Source: Verrucomicrobiota bacterium
GTDB lineage: Bacteria > Verrucomicrobiota > Verrucomicrobiia > Limisphaerales > UBA1096
Length of the DNA: 43,297 bases
Assembly: GCA_014382705.1 (NCBI GenBank)
Contig: JACNJE010000102.1
Location: 1-43,297 of the forward strand
Reading direction: 5' to 3'
Part shown: in pieces, positions 18,287 through 26,423 of the stretch
Layout of the letters: each line of letters opens with the position of its first letter
How positions within the stretch are numbered: position 1 is the stretch's first letter
Program-made: the position numbers and the translations under genes
The notes under the pieces: model-generated
What the model was told of the DNA's origin: nothing
The model's input: only the letters and a program-made list of their open reading frames with translations
The model's database searches: none

Positions 18287-18762
18287 TGGGTCTGTTTTTG
18301 AACCACGAAGAACACGAAGGACATTTTTTAACCGCGAATGGACGCGAATGGAGGCAAATTAGAGAATCCGCAGATGGCGCAGATGTTCGCAGATAGAGGA
18401 AGAAAACATCTGCGTAATCTGCGGATAAACAACTGAAAACTGAGAACTGAAAAAGGAATATCGAATGGCGAACAAGGAATGTCCAAATCGGAACGGGAAC
18501 CATGCGCGAGGCGTCGTGCCGTTTTCCTCTGCGGCCCTCTGCGCCTCCGCGCCCTCTGCGTTTCATTGTTTACTGAGAACTTTTTAAACCACGAAGAACA
18601 CGAAGGACAATTTTTAACCGCGAATGGACGCGAATGGACGCAAATTAGAGAATCCGCAGATGCCGCAGATTTTCGCAGATAAAAGAAAAACATCTGCGTT
18701 CATCTGCGAAATCTGCGGATAAAAAAACCGAGAACCGAGAACTGAGAACTGAATTTATGACC
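18287..18762 (+). repeat. Intergenic repeat cassette E, two rounds, two hairpins
   Basis: 476 bp without a gene. Round one: AACCACGAAG word (18301), 10-bp CGAATGGACG words, inverted repeat 18366-18426 (a shortened version whose arms still pair in register: ATCCGCAGAT then CGCAGATGTT), AACTGA words, then the unit 18455-18566 ending in CTCTGCGCCTCCGCGCCCTC-type words. Round two: AACCACGAAG (18588), CGAATGGACG words, inverted repeat 18652-18720 (the best paired copy: 10+7+7 bp), GAACTGA words running into ATGACCATGAAA. Confidence 0.85.
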
Positions 18763-20682
18763 ATGAAACAAACTACGAAATTGCTCGGGATGCTGGCTGG
18801 GGCGGCATTTGCGCTTGGCCAAGCGGCTCTCACACGGGCAGCGGACGCCAACCCGCCGGAGCGGGTGACCTACCAGGGCTACCTCGTCGATGGGAACGGC
18901 AGTCCTCTCGGCAATTCGGCCCCCACGAATTACGATGTGATCTTTCGCATTTACGACGCCAAGTCCGGCGGCACAAAGCTGTGGAGTGAGCAGCAGACTA
19001 TCACCGTGGACAAAGGCTACTTCAGCGTGCTGCTGGGCGAAGGCTCGAGTTACAGCAATGAACTCCGTGGCAGCCTTTCCGTTGTGTTCGATGGGGCGAC
19101 CGCTTCGGATCGGTTCATCGGCATTACCGTAAGCGGTTTGGGCGGGGGCGACGTGGAGATCGCGCCCCGGTTGCGCTTGGTGACCTCGCCGTATGCCTAC
19201 ACCGCCACGCAGGCCCGGCGGTTGTCCGACGGCAGCGGTAACGCCAATTTTTATAAGGATGGCACCTCGCTCAAGCTTGGCGCGGGCGCCACCCCGACGC
19301 TGACATTACCGGAGGCCGGAGGGGCTTCCTTAACCGGATCACTCAATCTGATCTTGCCAACGTGGGGTTGGGCTATCGACATCACGACCGGCACATCGAA
19401 ATCGTACATCGGCGACCCGAACGGCAATGGGTTCCAAATCTTAACCGAATCGCCAAACATCTATTTAAACAAGGAACTGCAGGTTAACGGCAACATTCGA
19501 AGCTATAACAGCGATACAATCATCGGCCCCACCAACAACACCGACACCTATTTAAAAATCCATTCGGGGTCGGACGATATCCACGCCTACGCGGATAATT
19601 TTTATGTCCGGGGCGCCGCAGACTTGAAGGTGGAAGTAGAGGCGGCTTCGGTGGATTTTCGCACAACCGCCCCGGCGTTCCTGATGAACAAGCCGCTGAC
19701 CGTGGAGGGGGAGACTTACGTCCAAGGCAGATTTTGGGCCAAGCAACCGGGCCGGCCGGGAGTCATGATCGGTGGCGGTGGCGGATCGGATAACGTTGTG
19801 GAAGGCTACAACGCAAGCGGGGGATATAGTTCCTTGTACTTGAATTACTATGGAGGGGGTAAAGTCTTTGCAAGGGGTGATTTAGACGTCTCAGGCACCA
19901 CCACCGCCAATTCCCCGGTAGTGGTAAAAGGCAGTGGGCGACCAGGTGTGTACATTGGCACGCATGGTTCTACGTTAACAGACAATATCATTGAAGGGAT
20001 TGGATCCTCCTCCCAGCTTGCCTCGCTGCATTTGAACTATTATTCACCTGAACCGGTATACGTTGGTTATAATGGAGGAGCCAGTATGAGGGTTTACGGG
20101 AGAAGCAGTACCTTGGGGTATTCTTCTTGGCCGCTTAGTCTATATGTGGGCGATAGTGATTCCGATACACTTGGGGTTATCGCTGGCCCGGGAAGAATCG
20201 CCATGGGTTTTCACGGGCCAAATAGAAAAATATATTTCATCGATGAACAGGAGGATCATTACACTGCTACGTTGAGTGAAGGTGGAACATGGTGGACCAA
20301 CTCAGATATTAATCTAAAAAAGGATATTAAAGATTTGGGCAATGTGCTTGATAAATTGGAATTAATCAGAGGGGTGAAATATAAATATGTATATAACAAA
20401 AGCAACGAAACCCATATCGGGGTCATCGCTCAAGAAGTGGAAAAGCATTTTCCGGAATTGGTGGAAGCCATGATGGAGGGAGACGGGCTAAATGATGATC
20501 AAGAGGAGTCCCATTTGGGGGTCACTTATGATGGCTTTGCCCCGGTGCTAATTGAAGCCGTGAAGGAACTGCGCTCGGAGAAAAACGAGCAATTGGCTGA
20601 GAAAGACCAACGGATCAACGAGTTGGAAGCCCGCTTGGCCAAGCTGGAGGCGATGATGGCGAGGATGAAGGATGAAGGATGA
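18763..20682 (+). CDS. Exported S74-chaperone-terminated fibre-like protein (paralogue 4)
   Basis: 639 residues from ATG 18763 (ATG 18757 two codons upstream also possible). Same plan as the three earlier paralogues but separated from them by 11 kb: signal peptide with AAFALGQAALTRAAD, TYQGYLVDGNG head, GAGATPTLTLPEAGG connector, then a unique middle with an internal duplication (GRPGVMIG...SLYLNYY and GRPGVYIG...SLHLNYY). The S74 domain begins SDINLKKDI, not SDRRLK, so the Ser-Asp step is kept while the following Arg is lost; IGVIAQEVEKHFPELV follows. The coiled coil ends EARLAKLEAMMARMKDEG. The end sits in three heptamer copies. The middle and the S74 part are clearly AT-richer than the head, as expected for swapped modules. 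Confidence 0.85.
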   Translation: MKQTTKLLGMLAGAAFALGQAALTRAADANPPERVTYQGYLVDGNGSPLGNSAPTNYDVIFRIYDAKSGGTKLWSEQQTITVDKGYFSVLLGEGSSYSNELRGSLSVVFDGATASDRFIGITVSGLGGGDVEIAPRLRLVTSPYAYTATQARRLSDGSGNANFYKDGTSLKLGAGATPTLTLPEAGGASLTGSLNLILPTWGWAIDITTGTSKSYIGDPNGNGFQILTESPNIYLNKELQVNGNIRSYNSDTIIGPTNNTDTYLKIHSGSDDIHAYADNFYVRGAADLKVEVEAASVDFRTTAPAFLMNKPLTVEGETYVQGRFWAKQPGRPGVMIGGGGGSDNVVEGYNASGGYSSLYLNYYGGGKVFARGDLDVSGTTTANSPVVVKGSGRPGVYIGTHGSTLTDNIIEGIGSSSQLASLHLNYYSPEPVYVGYNGGASMRVYGRSSTLGYSSWPLSLYVGDSDSDTLGVIAGPGRIAMGFHGPNRKIYFIDEQEDHYTATLSEGGTWWTNSDINLKKDIKDLGNVLDKLELIRGVKYKYVYNKSNETHIGVIAQEVEKHFPELVEAMMEGDGLNDDQEESHLGVTYDGFAPVLIEAVKELRSEKNEQLAEKDQRINELEARLAKLEAMMARMKDEG

Positions 20683-21010
20683 AGGCGCAAATCAATGCGC
20701 TTGGCCAAGCGGGGCAATGCGTTTATTGAACCACGAAGGGCACGAAGAGAGAAAACCAATGAATCCGCAGATGGCGCAGATTTTCGCAGATAAAGGAAAA
20801 AACCATCTGTGTTCCTCTGCGAAATCTGCGGATAATAAAACTGAGAACTGAAAACTGAAAATGGAATATCGAATGGCGAACAAGGAATGTCCAAATCGGA
20901 ACGGGAACACGTGCGAGGCATCGTGCCGTTTTTCTCTGCGGCCCTCTGTGTCTCCGCGCCCTCTGCGTTTGATATTTATCTAAAGACTGAACACGGAACA
21001 CTTTTTAACC
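20683..21010 (+). repeat. Intergenic repeat cassette F with hairpin
   Basis: 328 bp without a gene. Starts with the flank shared with 2965-3029 (palindrome CGCTTGGCCAAGCG at 20698-20711), then AACCACGAAG word (20729), inverted repeat 20763-20833, AACTGAAAACTGAAAA word, the unit 20863-20970 (third copy of the one at about 7546 and 18455), and an AGACTGAACACGGAACAC stretch ending TTTTTAACCATGAAA. Confidence 0.85.
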
Positions 21011-21838
21011 ATGAAAATGAACATGACTAACAAACTACTGCTGGCGGGAGCCTTGCTGTTCCCGGTTGGAGCCACTGCATTTCCCCCGGCGCCGCATCAC
21101 TCCTTTTTCGGCATGGTGCGCGATGAACTGGGCCGTCCCCTCGAGGGCGACAAGGTGGAGGTGCTGTTCGAGACTTCCACCGGCCGTGTGGTCCGGGCCG
21201 GGGTGGGGCCGGGGGCCGTCCCCGGCATCAACTACCGGTTGAAGGTGCCGATGGATTCCGGCAGCACGGCCGACCTCTACAATCCCACGGCCATGCGTTA
21301 TGCCATGCCGTACCGGATCCGGGTTCGGGTCGGGGCGCAGGTCTATCTGCCGATCGAGATGGTGGGGGACCTGGCCAAGATGGGTCAGCCGGCCGGGGAG
21401 ACGCTGCTGAACCTGACGCTGGGCGAGGACTCGGATGGGGACGGCCTGCCGGACGCCTGGGAGCGCGCGCTGCTGGGGCAGGGGAAGAGCCTCAGTGACA
21501 TCAACCCGGGCGACGACACGGACGGCGACGGGATGAGCAACCTCGACGAATACATCTCCGGCAACTACGCCTTTGACAAGGAGGACGGACTCCGGCTGGA
21601 CATCGTGCAAAAGGTGGAGGGCGGCGCGGTGCTGGAGTTCATGGGCATCCAGGGGCGCACCTACACGGTGAAAGGCTCGCCCGACCTCAAGGCGTGGAGC
21701 GACCTGGCCTTCCAGATCGACGGCGAGGAGGGCGACTATGAAAACGTCCGGGCCGACAAGGTGCGCCAGTTTCGCATCATCGTCCCGACTGAGGGGGCCG
21801 GCGCGCCGGTCAAGTTCTTCAAGTTGATGGTTCAGTAA
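21011..21838 (+). CDS. Exported protein with thrombospondin-3-like Ca-binding loops
   Basis: 275 residues. Signal peptide MKMNMTNKLLLAGALLFPVGATA, then FPPAPHHSFFGMVRDELGRPL, a carboxypeptidase-regulatory-like beta domain (about residues 25-130). Next come two acidic loops, DSDGDGLPDAWE and DTDGDGMSNLDEY (about 138-180), typical of thrombospondin type 3/EF-hand-like Ca2+ ligands. A C-terminal domain follows (GRTYTVKGSPDLKAWSDL ... FFKLMVQ). Function not identifiable; likely an exported Ca-stabilised structural protein. It is the first gene of a tight three-gene unit: 9 bp separate it from the MORN lipoprotein. Its start has the ACCATGAAA context after a repeat cassette, with no Shine-Dalgarno sequence. 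Confidence 0.75.
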   Translation: MKMNMTNKLLLAGALLFPVGATAFPPAPHHSFFGMVRDELGRPLEGDKVEVLFETSTGRVVRAGVGPGAVPGINYRLKVPMDSGSTADLYNPTAMRYAMPYRIRVRVGAQVYLPIEMVGDLAKMGQPAGETLLNLTLGEDSDGDGLPDAWERALLGQGKSLSDINPGDDTDGDGMSNLDEYISGNYAFDKEDGLRLDIVQKVEGGAVLEFMGIQGRTYTVKGSPDLKAWSDLAFQIDGEEGDYENVRADKVRQFRIIVPTEGAGAPVKFFKLMVQ

Positions 21839-21847
21839 CGGCGGCAA

Positions 21848-22462
21848 ATGCGTTGGCGAATCACCAGTTGGCTGTGTGCCGTGGCCCTGTCCGCGATGGG
21901 TCTCGGGCTGTCGGGGTGTGGCCGTGAAGCGGCGCTGCCCACCACGACGCTGGAGGAGCTGGACAAGGGCGATGACGGGATGCGATTGAAGACGAGCGGC
22001 GCGTTGTTCGACGGTTACCTCGTTGACTATTACACGGGCGCTGAAACGAACCGGCTGAAATCTCGCTCCCTGATTCGCAGCGGCAAACTCAACGGCCTCT
22101 CCGAGGGCTGGTACGCCGATGGCCAACAGCAGGTGGCGGAGATGTTCGTGGACGGCAAGTCGCACGGCGTCCGCCTGAAGTGGCACAACAACGGGGTGAA
22201 GCAGGCGGAGGACACGATCGAGCACGGCGAACTCAACGGCCCGTGTAGCAAGTGGCACGACAACGGCCAACTCGCCGAGGAGATGACGATGATCAACGGC
22301 CAGGCCGACGGCCAGGCGCGCTCGTGGCATCCCGACGGCAGCCAAAAGGCGGAGGTCATCCTGAAAATGGGCGAAGTGATCGAGCAGACCTTTTGGGAGG
22401 AGGGCGAAAACCCGGCCGGGGAAGCCGCCTTGGCCAAGCGGGAGAAAACGATCCGTGAATAA
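21848..22462 (+). CDS. MORN-repeat lipoprotein (MORN_2/YwqK-like)
   Basis: 204 residues. The signal peptide ends in a lipobox LSGC (Cys at about residue 25), so it should be lipidated and membrane-anchored. The body contains about five MORN_2-type repeats with the pattern G..W..NG....E....G ([70 protein letters not shown]). Proteins of this kind are often called YwqK-family antitoxin in automatic annotation, but no toxin is adjacent here and that function is not supported. The stop TAA (22460-22462) lies one base before ATG 22464 of the ubiquitin-headed gene, indicating translational coupling. A palindrome copy encodes ALAKRE near the end. Probably an outer-membrane or periplasmic partner of its neighbours. 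Confidence 0.8.
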   Translation: MRWRITSWLCAVALSAMGLGLSGCGREAALPTTTLEELDKGDDGMRLKTSGALFDGYLVDYYTGAETNRLKSRSLIRSGKLNGLSEGWYADGQQQVAEMFVDGKSHGVRLKWHNNGVKQAEDTIEHGELNGPCSKWHDNGQLAEEMTMINGQADGQARSWHPDGSQKAEVILKMGEVIEQTFWEEGENPAGEAALAKREKTIRE

Positions 22463-22463
22463 T

Positions 22464-24941
22464 ATGATGATAAAGCCGGTCGGCAATCGGTTTCGCACTG
22501 TGATTCTTACACGTTGGCTAGCCGGTTTGTTGTTTGTGATGTTTTGCCACGAGGCATCGGCGATGCAAATTTTTGTTAAAACGTCGACCGGCAAAACCAT
22601 CACGCTTGAAGTCGAGTCGGGCGATTCCATTGATAATATAAAACGTAAGATTCAGGACAAGGAGGGGATTCCTCCGGATCAACAGCAATTGGTTTTTGCC
22701 GGCAAACAACTTGAGGACGGCCGAACCTTGAGCGATTACAATATTCAGAAAGAGGCAACGCTTCATCTACTCTTGAGCTTGACCTACGGCGTCGTTGCGG
22801 GGACGCCAACATCGGCGGGACTACCCTCCTCCGGCGGCAAGTACGGCGTGGTGATGTCGCTTGGCCAAGCCGGGCCCGTTGGCACGGCTTCGTCCGCACG
22901 CTATCAATTATTGGCCGGATACGTGCCGGTTTCCCAGTTGCCGCCGGATTCCTCGCCTCCCACTTCGCCGGAGATCTCCGGTGCCAGCGAGGATCAGGCA
23001 TTTCAGGTGACCGCACCCGGTTTGGCCATTCTCTTGGGGGTAAGCGACCCGGACGGCTTGGGATACCAGTTTCACGTCACGGCTGTCGCTGGGGAACTCC
23101 GGCAGGCCGGCGCCACCGTGACCGCCGCAACGCTTGGCCAAGCGGACAGCGTGGACTGGGTGCCCCCGGTAAACCAAAGCGGGAGCATCAACGCGTTGTC
23201 GGTTGTGCTGAAACGGGGAGAGTACCCGGACGCCGATTCGGTTTCCGTGAATATCGCAGTTGTCGCCGTGAACGACCCACCCGTGGCTGTGGGCGATACC
23301 GCATCAGGCAATGAGGATCAATTGATCAGCGGCGATGTGCTGGCCAACGATGCCGATCCGGAGGGGGCGGCCCTGACGGCGGCCATCCAGGCGCAGCCGC
23401 AGAACGGCACGGTGACGTTGAACGCAGACGGCAGCTTTCAATACACGCCGGATGCCGACTGGCACGGCACGGACACGTTCACGTATGAGGCGAGCGACGG
23501 TACCGGGGGCAAGGGCAGCGGCACGGTGACCGTCACCGTCGCCGCCGTGAATGACCCGCCGGTGGCCGGAGCGAAGACGGCCACGACGGCTGCGGGGAGC
23601 AGCGTAAGCATCGCATTCGCAGGCTCCGATCCGGAGGGCGATTCAGTGACCTACAGCATCGTCACGCCGCCCGCCAACGGAACCTTGTCCGGGTCGGGCG
23701 CAACCCGGCAGTACGCCCCGGCGGCCGGATTTTCCGGCTCGGATTCCTTCACCTACAAGGCGAGCGACGGCCAGGCGGATTCCAATGCGGCAACCGTGAG
23801 CATCACCGTCAGCGCCGCAGAGACGCCCCAGACGGTGACGCAGGCCATCTCGCTGGTGCAGGGCTGGAACCTAGTCTCGCTGTACACCCAGCCGGACGAC
23901 ATGACGCCGTCGAGCATTTTCAGCGGCCATTTTGACGTGATCGAGGAAATGCGCACATTGCAGGGTGTGTTCAACACCTCCTGGCCGGATTTCCTGAACA
24001 CGATCCAGCAGCTCGACCTGGCGGGCAGTTACTGGATCAAGGCCACCGCCGCGCGAGCCGGCATCACGGTCACCGGCGCGCCGGCCACCAGCACGGACAT
24101 CAGCCTGGCCAAGGGCTGGAACCTGATCGGTTTTCCCAGTGCCGGGGCGCAGGAAACGGCGATTCTGTTTCAGTCATTGTCGGGTCAAAACAAGGTTGAG
24201 CGGATCATCGGCACCGGCGAATTCTACACGTTCGACTCCAACGCGCTGTTCAACACCTTGGGCAACCTCCAGCCGGGTGACGGTTACTGGGTGAAAATGC
24301 ATGAAGCCGGCGTGCTGACTGTCCAGAATGTCTCGGCCGGCAACGGGGCGAACGGGGGACGCAGCCTCGCCAAGGCGGATGGCGGGACAAAACTTGCCGA
24401 ATTGAAACAGCATCTCGTGACTTATCCGTCCGTGCCGGCGATTTGCGTCATCGAACTCCGGGCCAACGGCAGGCTTGCCCCGGCCGGCAGCCTGCTGGCG
24501 GCCTACGCCGGCGATGAATTGCGCGGCTTGCAGGAGGTGTGGATACAGGAAGGGCGAATGATCGCCCCGGTCGTGGTGCATGCCACCCAGCCGACTGCGA
24601 TGCGGTTCAGGTTGTGGCATTCCGGCTTGGCCAAGTGGCTTGAGATTCCCGGGCGGTTTCAGGTGGATTCCGGCGACATGCTGGGGTTGAGCAGCGGGGA
24701 GCCGTTCGTGCTGAACGTGGACACAGGCGCTTGGCCAAGCGCACCGGAACTGCAGTTGTGGCGGAACCCGTTGCGGCTGGCCGTGCGCCACGAGTCGGCC
24801 AAGCGCATCGTCGTGGAGCAATCCGGCAACCTGCTCCGCTGGGAGACACGCTGGGAGTTGAGCGGCACCGGCCGGTGGCAGGAGGTTCCTCTCAGCGCGG
24901 AAGACGCCCGGAACTATTTCCGCGTCCGTCTCCCGGAGTGA
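22464..24941 (+). CDS. Exported ubiquitin-headed multidomain protein
   Basis: 825 residues from ATG 22464, which follows the upstream stop; GTG 22455, 10 nt after GGGAG, is an alternative start adding three residues. A signal peptide ([17 protein letters not shown]) is followed immediately by a ubiquitin domain at residues 34-109. Then come a short segment ending LLAGYVP, two VCBS/cadherin-like domains (about 272-455; [15 protein letters not shown]..., [15 protein letters not shown]...), two GWN segments ([24 protein letters not shown]; about 462-620) and a C-terminal domain with [15 protein letters not shown] strands. No transmembrane anchor or sorting tail was recognised. Known: such beta domains are typical of secreted or surface proteins. 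Inferred: the protein displays ubiquitin outside the cytoplasm. The lost tail makes conjugation implausible. Four palindrome copies lie in the gene, in different frames. Confidence 0.85.
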   Translation: MMIKPVGNRFRTVILTRWLAGLLFVMFCHEASAMQIFVKTSTGKTITLEVESGDSIDNIKRKIQDKEGIPPDQQQLVFAGKQLEDGRTLSDYNIQKEATLHLLLSLTYGVVAGTPTSAGLPSSGGKYGVVMSLGQAGPVGTASSARYQLLAGYVPVSQLPPDSSPPTSPEISGASEDQAFQVTAPGLAILLGVSDPDGLGYQFHVTAVAGELRQAGATVTAATLGQADSVDWVPPVNQSGSINALSVVLKRGEYPDADSVSVNIAVVAVNDPPVAVGDTASGNEDQLISGDVLANDADPEGAALTAAIQAQPQNGTVTLNADGSFQYTPDADWHGTDTFTYEASDGTGGKGSGTVTVTVAAVNDPPVAGAKTATTAAGSSVSIAFAGSDPEGDSVTYSIVTPPANGTLSGSGATRQYAPAAGFSGSDSFTYKASDGQADSNAATVSITVSAAETPQTVTQAISLVQGWNLVSLYTQPDDMTPSSIFSGHFDVIEEMRTLQGVFNTSWPDFLNTIQQLDLAGSYWIKATAARAGITVTGAPATSTDISLAKGWNLIGFPSAGAQETAILFQSLSGQNKVERIIGTGEFYTFDSNALFNTLGNLQPGDGYWVKMHEAGVLTVQNVSAGNGANGGRSLAKADGGTKLAELKQHLVTYPSVPAICVIELRANGRLAPAGSLLAAYAGDELRGLQEVWIQEGRMIAPVVVHATQPTAMRFRLWHSGLAKWLEIPGRFQVDSGDMLGLSSGEPFVLNVDTGAWPSAPELQLWRNPLRLAVRHESAKRIVVEQSGNLLRWETRWELSGTGRWQEVPLSAEDARNYFRVRLPE
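22563..22790 (+). other. Ubiquitin domain, 62/76 identical to human ubiquitin
   Basis: Starts [18 protein letters not shown] and contains [28 protein letters not shown] and IQKEATLHL. Aligned without gaps by eye to human ubiquitin there are 14 changes: L8S, P19S, S20G, T22S, E24D, V26I, A28R, R42Q, I44V, S65A, V70L, R72S, R74T, G75Y. S19 and D24 are the yeast/plant states. K6, K11, K27, K29, K33, K48, K63 and H68 are kept. The Ile44 patch is altered (S8, V44, L70), and the RLRGG tail is replaced by SLTYG running into the next domain. Hand-counted G+C is 104 of 228 (46%), well below the surrounding genes. Confidence 0.95.
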
Positions 24942-24951
24942 CGGCACCGGC

Positions 24952-26421
24952 TCAGGCGAGCCAGGCGTCGATCACGTTGCCGGCCACGTCGGTCAGCCGG
25001 AAGTCGCGCCCCTGAAAGCGGTAGGTGAGCCGCTCGTGATCCAGCCCGAAACAGTGGAGCAGGGTGGCGTGCAGGTCGTTGGGATGAACCGGCTTTTCAA
25101 CCACGTTCCAGCCGATGTCATCGGTTGCACCGTAAACTTGGCCGCCCCGGATCCCGCCGCCCGCCATGAGCGTTGTGAAGCAGAACGGATGATGATCCCG
25201 CCCGGTGGCATTCTTGTTGCCGCCGCGGTTTTCCCCGAGGGGTGTGCGGCCAAACTCCGAGGACCACTGCACCAGCGTGCTGTCGAGAAGGCCGCGTTGT
25301 TTCAAATCCCGGATGAGCGCCGCGATGGGCTGATCCACCACGTGGGCGTTGTATTTCAATTCCTTGTCAAGCTGGCTGTGGTGATCCCACGAGGCGTAAA
25401 TGATGTTGATGAACCGGACGCCGCGCTCGACCATGCGCCGGGCGAGCAGGCAGTTGCGCGCGAAATCCTGAGGGGTGTTGCCGGATTTGCCGCGGCCGCC
25501 GCCTCCGGGATCCTTTCGTTCGACGCCGTAGTCCTCCAGTGTGGAGGCGGTCTCCCCGGACAAGTCAATGAGTTCGGGAGCCGCGGTCTGCATGCGGCTT
25601 GCCAGTTCATAGCTGGCAATGCGGCTCGCGATTTCTGGGTCGTGGATCTTTTCGTAGCGTCCCCGATTGACGTCTCGCAGGGTCTGCAAGCCCGCCCGTT
25701 GCAACTGGGGCGGCAGGCCTTCGGGGTTGGCGAGGTTGAGCACCGGTTCGCCTTTACTCCTGAAAAGCACCCCTGCGTAGGTGCTCGGCAAAAAGCCGCT
25801 TTGCCACAGCGTGGCCCCTCCGCTCGAACCGCGGCCGGCAGTGAGCACCACGTACCCGGGCAGGTTGTTCGAGCCGCTGCCGAGACCGTAGTTGATCCAT
25901 GATCCCGCCGTGGGCATCCCGAACCGGGACACCCCGCACTGCATCAGCAGCTGCCCCGGGTGATGGTTGAACTCGTCCGACTGCATGGAGCGGATCATCA
26001 GCAACTCGTCTGCGACCGTCCCGAGGTGCGGGAGGTAGTCGCTGAACTCCATGCCGCTTTGGCCGTGCGGCTTGAAGACCCGCTGGGTGCCCATCAGCTT
26101 GACGGTGTCCGGCTTGATAAAGGCGAACCGGGCCTTGTCCAGAACCTCCTTGGGCAGGGATTGGCCGTCGCGCTTGTTGAGTTCTGGCTTGGGGTCGAAC
26201 AGGTCCAGATGCGACGGCGCCCCGGCCATGAAGATATTGATGCAGGCCCGGGCCTTCGGCTCGAAGTGCGGCCGGCGCGGGGCCAGAGGGTTGGCGAACT
26301 CACCGGCCAACAGGCCGTCTTCAGCAAGCAGCGAGGCCAGCGCCACACCGCCGAGGTCGCTGGCGCTGGTGGCCAGGAAACTGCGGCGGGTCTGCTCCAG
26401 TTGCGATCGGATCGGGTGCAT
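24952..26421 (-). CDS. DUF1501 family exported protein
   Basis: 489 residues. The N-terminus has a twin-arginine-like signal (RRSFLATSASDLGGVALASLL). Family hallmarks: ARACINIFMAGAPSHLDLFDPKP near residue 55, FSDYLPHLGTVADELLMIRSM, DHHSQLD, SSEFGRTP near residue 385, and GRDHHPFCFTTLMAGGGIRGG. The fold is alkaline-phosphatase/sulfatase-like, but the biochemical role of DUF1501 proteins is not established. It follows the PSCyt1/DUF1553 gene after 2 bp, the standard pairing in Planctomycetes and Verrucomicrobia, so the two are co-transcribed and probably act together in the periplasm. It converges with the ubiquitin-headed gene, with 10 bp between stops and no terminator hairpin that I can see. 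Confidence 0.9.
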   Translation of the reverse strand: MHPIRSQLEQTRRSFLATSASDLGGVALASLLAEDGLLAGEFANPLAPRRPHFEPKARACINIFMAGAPSHLDLFDPKPELNKRDGQSLPKEVLDKARFAFIKPDTVKLMGTQRVFKPHGQSGMEFSDYLPHLGTVADELLMIRSMQSDEFNHHPGQLLMQCGVSRFGMPTAGSWINYGLGSGSNNLPGYVVLTAGRGSSGGATLWQSGFLPSTYAGVLFRSKGEPVLNLANPEGLPPQLQRAGLQTLRDVNRGRYEKIHDPEIASRIASYELASRMQTAAPELIDLSGETASTLEDYGVERKDPGGGGRGKSGNTPQDFARNCLLARRMVERGVRFINIIYASWDHHSQLDKELKYNAHVVDQPIAALIRDLKQRGLLDSTLVQWSSEFGRTPLGENRGGNKNATGRDHHPFCFTTLMAGGGIRGGQVYGATDDIGWNVVEKPVHPNDLHATLLHCFGLDHERLTYRFQGRDFRLTDVAGNVIDAWLA

Positions 26422-26423
26422 GA

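Noticed and set aside
18225..18851. Short minus-strand frames over the repeat cassettes (such as SADFADERRCFSFICENLRH)
   Set aside because: They are translations of the repeat words themselves and recur over each cassette. Such frames are often annotated as hypothetical proteins but have no start signals or conservation as proteins.
21848..22462. YwqK-type antitoxin function
   Set aside because: The label comes from MORN_2 repeats; a lipobox and lack of a toxin partner argue against an antitoxin role.
22563..22790. Ubiquitin as eukaryotic contamination
   Set aside because: It is in frame within one bacterial open reading frame, downstream of a signal peptide and a coupled lipoprotein gene, and has diverged at 14 positions including the tail. 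Read-level checking is still worthwhile.
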